This document shows, piece by piece, positions 16,932 to 27,844 of a DNA stretch of 64,000 nt (positions are counted from its first letter, which is position 1; the number at the start of each line of letters is the position of its first letter). The DNA comes from JAJRXR01 sp041402005. GTDB lineage: Bacteria > Planctomycetota > Phycisphaerae > Phycisphaerales > UBA1924. The notes beneath the pieces were generated by a model, which worked only from the letters and a program-made list of their open reading frames with translations, was not told where the DNA came from and searched no databases. Position numbers and translations under genes: made by a program. The stretch covers positions 310,001 through 374,000 of the forward strand of contig JAWKTB010000001.1 of NCBI GenBank assembly GCA_041402005.1. The letters are read 5' to 3'.

Positions 16932-16959
16932 ACGCTAGCTGTCACTTGCGCGCGGTCAA
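16932..16959 (-). promoter_or_regulatory. Sigma70-type promoter of cassette B
   Basis: On the minus strand TTGACC (16959-16954) and TAGCGT (16937-16932) have a 16-base spacer. The -10 box lies 51 bases before the leader hairpin, against 52 in cassette A. Confidence 0.55.
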
Positions 16960-17047
16960 TGGCGGCGTGGGTTGTTACACGGCGTACGGCGGGGGTGCGG
17001 CGAACGGACGACGAGCGGGCGTCGGGGGGCCGCGGGCGGGGCGTCGG

Positions 17048-17239
17048 CTACCAGTCGCCCCACTTGTTGGGCTTGTCGAAGGGGATGGCGAGGAGGAGGA
17101 AGATGCCGCCGACGACCCAGCCCCAGGGCCAGATGATGTGCATGACGAAGTACATTAAGGTGGAGACGGCGAGAAAGAGGAGGGCGACGGCGAGGCGCGG
17201 GAGCCAGTGGAGGGCGAAGAACCATTCGAAGATTGCCAT
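17048..17239 (-). CDS. Small two-helix membrane protein
   Basis: This 63-residue protein is almost entirely hydrophobic and aromatic (FEWFFALHWLPRLAVALLFL ... WPWGWVVGGIFLLLAIP), ending in a polar DKPNKWGDW tail. Two membrane helices are predicted. A GGGGG-type ribosome site precedes the ATG. I do not recognise a family. It overlaps the 3' end of the neighbouring repeat-containing frame. Confidence 0.65.
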   Translation of the reverse strand: MAIFEWFFALHWLPRLAVALLFLAVSTLMYFVMHIIWPWGWVVGGIFLLLAIPFDKPNKWGDW

Positions 17240-17841
17240 GGGAGCCCCCTTGCGCGTCTGGGCGGGGGCAATGTAGCTCGGTGCGGGGGCGCGAGGAAGG
17301 CGGCGGCGCCAGTGGGAGAAGAGCGAGAAGGATTCGGCCGGTTGGAAACCGGCCCCACCGGGGGGATGGCGAGGCGCTTGAGCAGCGCCACGGCGGCGCG
17401 GCGCTGCTCCGCCGGATCGGCGGTGGCGGCGACGTTGGCGAGCGAGGCGATGGCGCTGGCGTGGGCGTCGGCGGCGATGTCGTGGGCACGCTGAGCGTTG
17501 GCGCGGGCGATGCGGTCCAGGCGGGCGCGGGTCGCGGGGGATTCGAGGAAGTCGAGGAGCTGGTCGAGGGTGAGGTCGTGGCGGCGGGCGACGCCGACGA
17601 GGGGGAGCTCGGCGGCGAGGTAGTCGGTGAGGACGTCGTCTTCGACGACGTGGGAAGGCAGCAGGGATCGGGCATCAGGCATCAGGTCAGGGGTGGGAGG
17701 AGGGGGAGAAGACGGAGCCCTCACCCCGGCCCTCTTCCCCGCGGGGGAGAGGGAGGAGGAAGAGGAGACGGGCGGGACGCCCATACCACCGGAGGGGACG
17801 GAGGAGGCGGACGGGTTGGTGGTGTGCGGGTGGGCGATCAT
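17155..17841 (-). CDS. Hypothetical helical protein with repeat-derived ends
   Basis: A central helical segment starting near SLLPSHVVEDDVLTDYLAAE and running through DFLESPATRARLDRIARANAQ to VALLKRLA is coherent coding sequence. It resembles a small DNA-binding-like helical domain seen in planctomycetes, but I cannot name the family. Both ends are built from interspersed repeats: GGMGVPPV and a SPAGKRAGVR stretch at the N-terminus, and PPVGPVSNRPNPS at the C-terminus. The last ~85 bases overlap the small membrane protein, so the true stop may have been lost when the repeat inserted. The start at 17841 is uncertain. Confidence 0.45.
   Translation of the reverse strand: MIAHPHTTNPSASSVPSGGMGVPPVSSSSSLSPAGKRAGVRAPSSPPPPTPDLMPDARSLLPSHVVEDDVLTDYLAAELPLVGVARRHDLTLDQLLDFLESPATRARLDRIARANAQRAHDIAADAHASAIASLANVAATADPAEQRRAAVALLKRLAIPPVGPVSNRPNPSRSSPTGAAAFLAPPHRATLPPPRRARGLPWQSSNGSSPSTGSRASPSPSSFSPSPP
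17336..17365. repeat. GGCCGGTT-palindrome repeat, copy 1
   Basis: GGCCGGTT-GGA-AACCGGCC is followed by a CCACCGGGGGG tail. A near-identical copy lies at 55475-55504. It sits inside the 3' part of the repeat-containing frame. Confidence 0.75.
17716..17755. repeat. GCCCTCACCCCGGCCCTCT hairpin repeat, copy 1
   Basis: GAGCCCTCACCCCGGCCCTC is followed by a TCCCC/GGGGA inverted arm. Copies recur at 20724, 21667 and 56501. Confidence 0.75.
17768..17789. repeat. GGGCGGGACGCCC repeat, copy 1
   Basis: The core ACGGGCGGGACGCCC is followed by ATACCAC. The second copy lies inside sucC at 19956-19979. Confidence 0.7.
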
Positions 17842-17954
17842 GCCGCAATTGTGCGGGGGCGGCGGGGCGGCGTCGAGCCGGAGGGGGTGGAGGAACGGGA
17901 AGTTGCGCGCGCAAGACACATCTCTGCCGCCTGTTCATAAGAACGTCAGCAGAT

Positions 17955-18815
17955 TCAGTGCTTGGGACCTCGGACTCGCTGTTTCAGGTCAATCCCAGAG
18001 TATCGGTGGATGCCGCTGCAAGTCAGTCCAGCGAGACGTTGAACATCTTGCGATACGGCACCGAGCGCTATCGCTACTTGAGTGCCGGAGTCCAGGTTCT
18101 CGCTGTTGCCACCGATGCCGCCTGCAAACGAAAAGGTCATCCCGTTGTTCAGGCAAGCGATTCCCTTTGGGGCGATCTTGATCGCTACTCCATTGCACAA
18201 AAAGAGTGCTCGATGGATCCGAATCGTGTCTGGGACCTCGAAGGTCGCATCGAATCGAATGAAGCCAGGCCGATCCCGAAGAGTCAGCCTTCGACCTTTC
18301 CACTTGATGTCCCAGTAGTCACGGACGTGCTGAACAAATCCGCCGCGGGATCTAAGAATCGGATAGTTGTTCTCATTCAGCAACTCAAGGTGAAGGAGCG
18401 GAGATCCATCGCGAAACTGAAAACCCAGCAGTGGAACATTGTCGACAACAAGAGCGAAGAATGCATCGGGTGTTCCTGCGCTGATCCAGTCGGAATCACC
18501 GAAATACACTTTGCAGGTGTCCCCCGCATAATGCATCTTGTGTGGCGTTGATATCGACGGCTTATCGCATTTACTGAGAGATTCCAGCGTGGTCGGGTCA
18601 AGAAGCCCCTTGGTCACTTCGGCGTGGTGGTTCGGGCAAACCAACACGATGTTGGCTGGATCATGCTCTGGCACTTCCGACCAAGGGCGAATGTGGTGGT
18701 ACTCGTACAAGGGCAGGCCACAGACGACGCAAGCAAACCCGCACCGCTGTCGAACTTCAAGCTCGACCTCGGCAGGTATTGGAGGGCGATCATCAGTCAC
18801 TCGCGTTGCTCGCAA
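17955..18815 (-). CDS. HNH endonuclease-domain protein
   Basis: In this 286-residue protein residues ~25-68 form an HNH nuclease: CGFACVVCG (structural zinc CxxC), YEYHHIRPWSEV (catalytic HH), and NIVLVCPNHHAEV with a second Cys and the final His. The following ~200 residues have no family I recognise and may recognise the target. The gene is clearly AT-richer than the core genes around it. Its start overlaps the end of the SET-domain gene by 19 bases, so the two form one transcriptional unit. HNH proteins can be restriction or defence nucleases, homing enzymes or repair enzymes. Confidence 0.82.
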   Translation of the reverse strand: MRATRVTDDRPPIPAEVELEVRQRCGFACVVCGLPLYEYHHIRPWSEVPEHDPANIVLVCPNHHAEVTKGLLDPTTLESLSKCDKPSISTPHKMHYAGDTCKVYFGDSDWISAGTPDAFFALVVDNVPLLGFQFRDGSPLLHLELLNENNYPILRSRGGFVQHVRDYWDIKWKGRRLTLRDRPGFIRFDATFEVPDTIRIHRALFLCNGVAIKIAPKGIACLNNGMTFSFAGGIGGNSENLDSGTQVAIALGAVSQDVQRLAGLTCSGIHRYSGIDLKQRVRGPKH

Positions 18816-19300
18816 TCCGAGAGTACTTGCGCCGCCTGCGTACGGGTAGTCTGAGGCGTGGGAGATGCTTCCTGGTCTTCTAGATTCTGAAGCCCTTGGC
18901 GTTCGAACCAGTAGTCTCGATCTGAATGTGCCTGACCGCCTTCAGATGAGTAATTGATTGTCAACTCATCTCCCGCAGAAATCCTGCGCAGAGCGCGAAA
19001 CACGATCGCTTGCGATACCATGTCCGCGCGATAAGACATGTTTGGAGAGCGGCTCGAATTGTACAGGCTGCCATACCCAAGCGCGAAGGCGTGCTCAAAA
19101 TGCTCGCCGCCGATCTTCTTCCAGTTGAACACGGTACGCCGAAACCACTCGGGAAGCATGTTCCATTTGTTGTTCGCAAAAACCACTGGCGAGAGCTCAA
19201 CAACTTCGCCCTCGCCGAACCCTCGCGTGGCGAAGACGCCTCTGCCCTTCTTGGTTCCGGTATCTCTGACGACGATGTCTGGGGTGCTGATCTCGTGCAT
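18797..19300 (-). CDS. SET-domain protein-lysine methyltransferase
   Basis: This 167-residue protein is a compact SET fold. GTKKGRGVFATRGFGEGEVV is SET-N, and YNSSRSPNMSY corresponds to the RFxNHSCxPN pseudoknot strand. VFRALRRISAGDELTINYSS contains the GDELTxxY motif with the catalytic Tyr. SET enzymes use SAM to methylate protein lysines; bacterial ones are sporadic and often acquired laterally. Its start is 34 bases after the sucC stop, where sucD would usually be, and its end overlaps the HNH gene. Confidence 0.85.
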   Translation of the reverse strand: MHEISTPDIVVRDTGTKKGRGVFATRGFGEGEVVELSPVVFANNKWNMLPEWFRRTVFNWKKIGGEHFEHAFALGYGSLYNSSRSPNMSYRADMVSQAIVFRALRRISAGDELTINYSSEGGQAHSDRDYWFERQGLQNLEDQEASPTPQTTRTQAAQVLSDCEQRE

Positions 19301-19334
19301 CGCTTTCAACCACGCTCGCCGAAAGAGGGCCTTG

Positions 19335-20615
<1,281 letters not shown>

Positions 20616-20723
20616 GGCGGCTCCGAAGAGGGTGAGGAGGGGATCGTAGGGGAAGGGGGAGAGAGTAGATGGCCAGATCGCAGATGGCAGATGGGCAGAT
20701 GGGGAGGGAAGACGAAGAGGACG

Positions 20724-20766
20724 GAGCCCCTCACCCTGGCCCTCTCCCCGATGGGGAGAGGGTGGG
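20724..20766. repeat. GCCCTCACCCCGGCCCTCT hairpin repeat, copy 2
   Basis: GAGCCCCTCACCCTGGCCCT is followed by CTCCCC-GAT-GGGGAG. It lies in the divergent gap between sucC and the next dockerin gene, beside short GCAGATGG tandem variants at 20668-20700. Confidence 0.75.
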
Positions 20767-20861
20767 GGGCGTGATCTGCGCGGGGGCCCTCGGAAATGAG
20801 GGGTCGCGAGGGGGCGGGGCGGCGATAGGCTGTGGTGATCAGAGGGCACATAGGGAGCTTC

Positions 20862-21599
20862 ATGATGATGCACACGATGCGGAAACTCGTGGTGGTCGCG
20901 GTGTCCCTCGGCGCGGTGTCGACGGCGTGGGCGGTCGATGACGTGATCACGTTCGACGAGGTGGCGCCCGGGACGGCGATCAACGACGTGACGCTGCTGG
21001 GGTACGCGACGTTCATGTCGCAGATCCAGGCGTTCGACTCGCCGACGGTGGAGGTCGAGGGGGTGCCGGACGACGGCGAGTACGGCGAGGGGGCGTTCCT
21101 GGTCGGGGACGTCGGGGACTTCGTGAGGATCCAGCTCGCGATCCCGGTGACGCGGGTGGCGGTGGACTTTGCGCTCAACGACACGGTGCACTCGTCGGCG
21201 CAGATGCACCTGCAGGCGTTCGGGGCGCACGGGCAGCAGCTGGCGTTCGTGCAGGGGTTCGCGCTGGAGCAGGCGACGTGGCCGGCGAGCCAGGGCGACA
21301 GCTTCTCGGGGCACGTCGAGGTCGAGGGGGTGGGCGAGATCTACTCGGTCGGGCTGTCGTTCGCGGGCACGGCGCTGGCGACGATGTTCGCGTATGACAA
21401 CATCGAGTTCACGCGTGCGGGGTGCTCGATCGCGGACGTGGCGGCGCCGTTCGGGACGCTGGACTTCTCGGATGTGGTCGAGTTCCTGACGTTGTTCAGC
21501 AACGAGAACGAGCTGGCGGACCTGGCGGCGCCGTTCGGGCAGTTCGACTTCAGCGACGTGGTCGAGTACCTGGCGCGGTTCGCGGGTGGGTGTCCGTAG
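20862..21599 (+). CDS. Secreted protein with GC-type dockerin tail
   Basis: This 245-residue protein has a signal peptide (MRKLVVVAVSLGAVSTAWA) after an ATGATG start behind GGGAG. The body is a beta-sandwich-like domain (ITFDEVAPGTAINDVTLLGYATF ... YDNIEFTRA), the arrangement typical of carbohydrate-binding or adhesion modules; no catalytic motif is seen. The tail has two DFSDVVE[FY]L repeats ending FAGGCP. It is convergent with the 445-residue secreted protein. Confidence 0.88.
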   Translation: MMMHTMRKLVVVAVSLGAVSTAWAVDDVITFDEVAPGTAINDVTLLGYATFMSQIQAFDSPTVEVEGVPDDGEYGEGAFLVGDVGDFVRIQLAIPVTRVAVDFALNDTVHSSAQMHLQAFGAHGQQLAFVQGFALEQATWPASQGDSFSGHVEVEGVGEIYSVGLSFAGTALATMFAYDNIEFTRAGCSIADVAAPFGTLDFSDVVEFLTLFSNENELADLAAPFGQFDFSDVVEYLARFAGGCP

Positions 21600-21666
21600 G
21601 CGGCGGGCGGGCAGGTCGGCAGGTCGTGAGATCGGCAGATCGGGTGAGGAGAAGAAGGAGGAGGCG

Positions 21667-21711
21667 GAGCCCCTCACCCCGGCCCTCTCCCCAGGGGGGA
21701 GAGGGAGGGGG
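21667..21711. repeat. GCCCTCACCCCGGCCCTCT hairpin repeat, copy 3
   Basis: The repeat abuts the stop codon of the 445-residue protein gene. It lies between two convergent genes, where it could fold as a bidirectional terminator-like hairpin. Confidence 0.75.
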
Positions 21712-23049
21712 TTAGTCGTCGGTGTGCGCGGGGGGTTCGAGGCCAGGCAGGCGGGCGAAGAGGCGGCGGTCGATCAGGGTGAGGGTCTTTTCGTCTTGGG
21801 CGACGATGACGAGGGCGAGGGACGCGTCGGGGTAGCACCTGACCAGGATGCGTCGGGAGTCGTCGGCGCCCATGAGAGAGAAGGAGCGGATGCCATTCGC
21901 GTCGAGGCGCTCCTCGAAGCCGGCCATGGCCTTACGGCGGACGATGCGGGGGGAGCGGTCGAGGTCGTCGCCGACGCCCGTGGTGACGTCGCGGAGCAGC
22001 TCGGGGTGGATGAACTCGGGGTCGAGCAGGCCCCGGGCGAAGCGCATGAGGTCGGCGGGGTTCATGCGGGGCTCGGCGGCGAACGGGACCTCGCATTGGA
22101 TCATCCAGAGCGGCTCGAAGATCAGCGCGTGGACCAGGCCTTGCTGGTACTCGCGCTGGGCGGGGGAGTCGCCCTGGAAGATCGAGTCGACGAGGTCGCG
22201 GTACTGCTGATGGCGCTGGCGGCGGGCGCGGTCGAGGGCGGCGGCGAGCTCCTCGCCCGAGATGCCCGACTGCTTGATCTCGTATTCCTCGGTGTAGATC
22301 CGCTCCTCGAGCGATGAGCCGATCGGCGCGGTCGCGAGCGTGTCGGCGGGCGGATGGCTCGCGGCCCAGGACTTGTGCGCGACCGAGAGCGGGACGGCGA
22401 GCTTGATCGCGTCGAGCGCGAAGTCGATCGGGATGTCGAGGGACGCCCCCGGCGCGACCCAGGCGAAGCCCTCGCCTGGGTCCTTGGCGTTGACGGTGGC
22501 GACGAAGAGCGAGCCGTCGAAGGCGCCGTTGTCGTGCATCGCGCTGAGGAACTCGACCGTCTCGTCGCGCAGGGCCTCCATGGTCTTGGGGCGGCCCTGC
22601 AACTCGGGCGGCCCCGCCGACGGGCGGACGGCGACCATGGTGATCTTGTGGGGCTCCTCGGGGTTGACGCTGATGCGGAGCAGGCCCCAGACGCCGCCGT
22701 CGCGGATGTGGTAGGTGATCTCGTTGTCCGACTGGCTCGCGATCGAGTGCGGGAGGTTGAGGGGGGCGTTGGCGAGGCGGATGTGCATCTCGAGGTGCTG
22801 GGAGAGGGGGACCAGCGCGAGGAAGTCGGGGTCGAACTGGGTCTCGATCATCTCGCGGATCCGGGGCTCATGGCGCGAGCGGACGGCGTCGAACCAGAGG
22901 CGGGCGGCTCGACCCGCGGGCGTGTCTGGGAAGAGGTCCGACGCGGTCTCGGTGGCGGCGGGTGGGGACGGGTCGGGCTGGGCGAAGACGGGCGCACAGA
23001 AGAGGAGCGAGAGCGAGGCGATGAGGAGGCGACGGGCGGGGCGCGACAT
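21712..23049 (-). CDS. Secreted protein of unknown function
   Basis: This 445-residue protein has an N-terminal signal (RRLLIASLSLLFCAPVFAQ). A low-complexity linker and an alpha/beta body follow, containing AARLWFDAVRSRHEPRIREMIETQFDPDFLALVPLSQHLEM. That stretch resembles the lead region of periplasmic hydrolase-associated proteins, but no Ser/His/Asp triad or metal site can be picked out. I do not assign a function. It is divergent from the polyferredoxin-TPR gene (77 bases). Confidence 0.75.
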   Translation of the reverse strand: MSRPARRLLIASLSLLFCAPVFAQPDPSPPAATETASDLFPDTPAGRAARLWFDAVRSRHEPRIREMIETQFDPDFLALVPLSQHLEMHIRLANAPLNLPHSIASQSDNEITYHIRDGGVWGLLRISVNPEEPHKITMVAVRPSAGPPELQGRPKTMEALRDETVEFLSAMHDNGAFDGSLFVATVNAKDPGEGFAWVAPGASLDIPIDFALDAIKLAVPLSVAHKSWAASHPPADTLATAPIGSSLEERIYTEEYEIKQSGISGEELAAALDRARRQRHQQYRDLVDSIFQGDSPAQREYQQGLVHALIFEPLWMIQCEVPFAAEPRMNPADLMRFARGLLDPEFIHPELLRDVTTGVGDDLDRSPRIVRRKAMAGFEERLDANGIRSFSLMGADDSRRILVRCYPDASLALVIVAQDEKTLTLIDRRLFARLPGLEPPAHTDD

Positions 23050-23126
23050 CGTGTGGATCCGTGGGGTGTGCGTGCGATTGGGAGAGGGGCGCAAACTCGG
23101 TCGCCCGCCGATGATACAGTCAGGGC

Positions 23127-25640
23127 GTGGCCAGGTCGCACAAGGTCGTCAGGGAGGACGGTGGCGCCAAGCGGGTGTCGCTGCCGGTGATCGACTGCGC
23201 GTCGGGGGCCAAGCCCGAGAAGAAGCCGCACTCGCGGATGGGCCGGTGGCGGGCGGGGGTGCTGATCGCGGTCTACCTGGTGATGATCGCGCACCTCGTG
23301 CAGTGGCTGGTGGGGGGGCGGACGCTGTCGCCCGTCGAGCCGAGCGAGAGCATGCAGACGCTCGAGCAGGGGATGCTCAACGCGGGGTTCATCTTCTTCG
23401 CGTTGGCGATCCTGTCGACGCTGATCTTCGGGCGGTACTTCTGCGGGTGGGGGTGCCACATCGTGGCGCTGCAGGACGCGTGCGGGTGGGCGATGAAGAA
23501 GATGGGGGTGCGTCCCAAGCCGTTCCGGTCGCGGGTGCTGATGCTCTTCCCGCTGGGGCTTGCGCTGTATATGTTCGTGTGGCCGAACTTCAAGCGGTGG
23601 GTGGTGGGGCCGTCGCTCGAGGCGGCGGGGCTGGACTGGCCCCTGTGGCTCAAGCCGGTCGCGCACATCGAGCGGTTCGACAGCGAGCTGCTGGTGAGCG
23701 ACTACTGGGCGACGTTCCCCGACTGGTACATCGCGATCCCGTTCCTGGCGATCTGCGGGTTCGCAACGGTGTACTTCCTGGGCGCGAAGGGGTTCTGCAC
23801 GTACGGGTGCCCCTACGGCGGGTTCTTCGCGCCGGTGGACAAGGTCGCGCCCTTCCGGATCCGGGTGACGGACGCGTGCTCGCACTGCGGGCACTGCACG
23901 GCGGTGTGCACGTCGAACGTCCGCGTCCACGAGGAGGTCCGCGACTTCGGGATGGTGGTGGACCCGGGGTGCATGAAGTGCATGGACTGCGTGAGCGCGT
24001 GCCCGAACGACGCGCTGTACGCGGGGTGGGGACGCCCGGCGCTCGGGGCCAAGCCTCGGTCGGAGAAGGCGAAGAAGACGGCGAGGGAAGCCGCGGAGCA
24101 TCGCAAGCGCCGGTGGGACTTGACGTGGGGGGAGGAGGTCGCGCTGACGATCGTCTTCCTCGCCGCGTTCGTGAGCACGCGGGGGATGCTCGACCAGGTG
24201 CCCTTGCTGCTGGCGGGCGGGCTCGCGGGGGTGACGACGTTCGTCGCGTGGACGGCGTGGCGGACGGTGCGCTCGGACAACGCTCGTTTGTACGGGATCA
24301 AGCTCCGGTACAAGGGGAAGCTGCGGATCGCGGGGGTCGTGTTCGTTGCGCTGGCACTGGTGCTGGGCGCGTCGGTGGCGTGGGCGGGGCAGGCGAGGTT
24401 CAGCCGTTGGCGGGGGGACCAGGACTACTCGGGGATCGACGTGCAGTTCATTACGACGCTGCGACCTGAGTACCAGGCGTCGAAGGGGGTCGAGGCGCGG
24501 GCGCGGGACGCGCTGGGGTGGTACGGGGCGGCGGCGGGCGTGGGTGAGGGCGGACGCGGGTGGAAGCTGGACGCGGAGCGCCGGGTGCGCCGCGCGTATC
24601 TGGAGGCGGTGCTCGGGGATCGGGAGGCGGCGCTGGCGGAGCTGAAGCGGGCGATCGAGACGGGGTCGCCGACGGACTCGCTGATCATGCAGGCCGAGCA
24701 GATGGCGCGGGGCGCGGGGGGGACGGACGAGGACGTGGCGGCGCTGTATCGGCGGGCGCTTGAGCTGCACCCCGAGCTGTTCGGGGCGCGGGACTGGCTG
24801 GCGCGCCGGGCGCTCTTGCAGGGGAACGCGGAGGAGGCGGACCGTCTTTGGCGCGAGGGTGAGGCGCGGCTCGACGATGACGAGCTGTCGGGGATGCTGG
24901 CGCTCGCACGCTTCCGCGGGATGCGGGGGAAGACGACGGAGGCGGTCGAGCTCGCCGAGCGCGTCGGCGAGCTCTCGCTCGATGGGCGCCACCGTGACCC
25001 GGGGGGAGCCGTCACGACGGCGGACACGCTGCTGGCGCTGGGCGAGCGCGACCGGGCGAAGGCGTTGCTGGATCGCGCGGTCGCGGATCCGCGCGTGACG
25101 GCGTCCGGGCTCGCGCATGCGGCGGGCGTCCTGGACCGCGGCGGGTGGAGGGGCGACGCTCGCGACATGCTCGACCGGGCCCTGTCACGCGAGGACGCGA
25201 ACGTCGGCGTCAAGAACGGGGCGGCGGGCATGTACGCGCAGTGGGGGCAGTTCGACAAGGCGGCGGAGCTGCTCGAGAAGCTCGCGGCGGAACTTGACGA
25301 CAGCCCCTGGGAGAAGTCCGCGATCGGGCAGCGCCTCCTGGAGCTGAGCCAGTACGCGAACGACCCGAAGCTGGTCGGCGAGGCGGTCCGGATCCTGAAG
25401 GAGGCGGCCGACGCTCGACCCGACTCACCCACGCTCCGCCACGACTACGCGGCGGGGCTGTTCGCGACGGGGCGGGTCGAGGAGGGGGTGGCGGAGTTGA
25501 CCAAGGCCGCCGAGCTTGGGGATCGCAACGCCGAGCTGGCGCGTCGTGCGGCCCAGGTGTACGAGGCGCTGGGCCAGGCGGATCAGGCGTCGAAGTGGAG
25601 CGCGGAGGCGACGCGGCGCGAGGCGGCGAGCGGGGGGTGA
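23127..25640 (+). CDS. Membrane polyferredoxin fused to a C-terminal TPR domain
   Basis: This 837-residue protein starts at GTG. About five membrane segments lie in the first 400 residues, with the NapH/NosR/CcoG-type Cys motifs CGWGCH (106-111) and CTYGCPYGG. Two ferredoxin sites follow, CSHCGHCTAVC and CMKCMDCVSACP, for two [4Fe-4S] clusters. A second membrane region (about 340-430) leads into a ~380-residue TPR array outside the cytoplasm (AALYRRALELHPELFGARDWLA ... AAQVYEALGQADQASKW). The family passes electrons across the membrane to a periplasmic reductase or cofactor-repair step. The TPR fusion is unusual. The partner is not visible nearby. Confidence 0.85.
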   Translation: MARSHKVVREDGGAKRVSLPVIDCASGAKPEKKPHSRMGRWRAGVLIAVYLVMIAHLVQWLVGGRTLSPVEPSESMQTLEQGMLNAGFIFFALAILSTLIFGRYFCGWGCHIVALQDACGWAMKKMGVRPKPFRSRVLMLFPLGLALYMFVWPNFKRWVVGPSLEAAGLDWPLWLKPVAHIERFDSELLVSDYWATFPDWYIAIPFLAICGFATVYFLGAKGFCTYGCPYGGFFAPVDKVAPFRIRVTDACSHCGHCTAVCTSNVRVHEEVRDFGMVVDPGCMKCMDCVSACPNDALYAGWGRPALGAKPRSEKAKKTAREAAEHRKRRWDLTWGEEVALTIVFLAAFVSTRGMLDQVPLLLAGGLAGVTTFVAWTAWRTVRSDNARLYGIKLRYKGKLRIAGVVFVALALVLGASVAWAGQARFSRWRGDQDYSGIDVQFITTLRPEYQASKGVEARARDALGWYGAAAGVGEGGRGWKLDAERRVRRAYLEAVLGDREAALAELKRAIETGSPTDSLIMQAEQMARGAGGTDEDVAALYRRALELHPELFGARDWLARRALLQGNAEEADRLWREGEARLDDDELSGMLALARFRGMRGKTTEAVELAERVGELSLDGRHRDPGGAVTTADTLLALGERDRAKALLDRAVADPRVTASGLAHAAGVLDRGGWRGDARDMLDRALSREDANVGVKNGAAGMYAQWGQFDKAAELLEKLAAELDDSPWEKSAIGQRLLELSQYANDPKLVGEAVRILKEAADARPDSPTLRHDYAAGLFATGRVEEGVAELTKAAELGDRNAELARRAAQVYEALGQADQASKWSAEATRREAASGG

Positions 25641-25795
25641 ATCGCCCGTGGGCTTGGGCGATCGGGGCGTCGCGGGGGCCTCCCAGAGCCTTCCAGGTGT
25701 GGCCCGGAAGGGGGGGCGGACCTACAGTCCGGACCCTCGCCGGCGGTGGCGCCGCGGGGGTTCCTCAAGACACCCCGACCAGAGAGAGGCGCTCC

Positions 25796-27243
<1,448 letters not shown>

Positions 27244-27277
27244 GGCCGGCCACGTCCCAATCAGCATCGGTATCATC

Positions 27278-27305
27278 AGGCCCGTCCCGTTTCCGGGGCG
27301 GGCCT
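27278..27305 (+). terminator. Rho-independent terminator after atpD
   Basis: A 12-bp stem (AGGCCCGTCCCG/CGGGGCGGGCCT) with a four-base loop is followed by GTTTG. It lies 34 bases after the atpD stop. Confidence 0.65.
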
Positions 27306-27322
27306 GTTTGCTATCGGGGGTA

Positions 27323-27844
27323 ATGATGACGACGGGCACGGTGAACACGAAGAAGGCGCCGCGGCGTGAGCTTCGGCTTGGCTCACTCAAGGAGATCTCC
27401 GCCGACCTCGACCGGATCCAAGGCGCCCACGACGCGGGGACGCTGACGACGACGGGCAACTGGTCGGCGGGCCAGATCCTCTCGCACGTCGCGATCCTGA
27501 TGGAGTGTGCCGTCGACGGCTTCCCGGATCACAAGCCGCCCCTGTTCGTGCGGGTGATCTGCAAGACGATCATCAAGCCCAAGGCGCTCAGGGGCGATCT
27601 GCCCCCGGCGGGGATCCAGCTCCCCGAGAAGGCGTCCTACCTGATTCCGCCCCAGGGGACGACGTTCGAGGAGGGGATGGCGCGCCTGCGCCGGATCATC
27701 GGGCGGATCGACAGCGGGGAGCGGTTCACCCACGACAGCCCCGTGTTCGGGAAGCTGACACACGAGCAGTGGGAGACGTTGCAGGGCGGTCACGCCTCGC
27801 TGCACCTGGGGTTCATCGACCTGGGCGGTGGAGTGGATGGCTGA
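27323..27844 (+). CDS. DUF1569 (DinB-like) protein
   Basis: In this 173-residue protein the pattern LGSLKEISADLDRIQ...TTGNWSAGQILSHVAILMECAVDGFPDHKPPLFVR, then PVFGKLTHEQWETLQGGHASLHLGF, matches DUF1569. This is a branch of the DinB four-helix metal-dependent fold; the two His near the end are the likely ligands. DinB relatives include thiol transferases, but the reaction here is unknown. The end overlaps the next gene by eight bases. Confidence 0.85.
   Translation: MMTTGTVNTKKAPRRELRLGSLKEISADLDRIQGAHDAGTLTTTGNWSAGQILSHVAILMECAVDGFPDHKPPLFVRVICKTIIKPKALRGDLPPAGIQLPEKASYLIPPQGTTFEEGMARLRRIIGRIDSGERFTHDSPVFGKLTHEQWETLQGGHASLHLGFIDLGGGVDG

Noticed and set aside
22848..25118. 756-residue minus-strand frame
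   Set aside because: Antisense of the polyferredoxin-TPR gene; Arg/Pro-rich with no motif.
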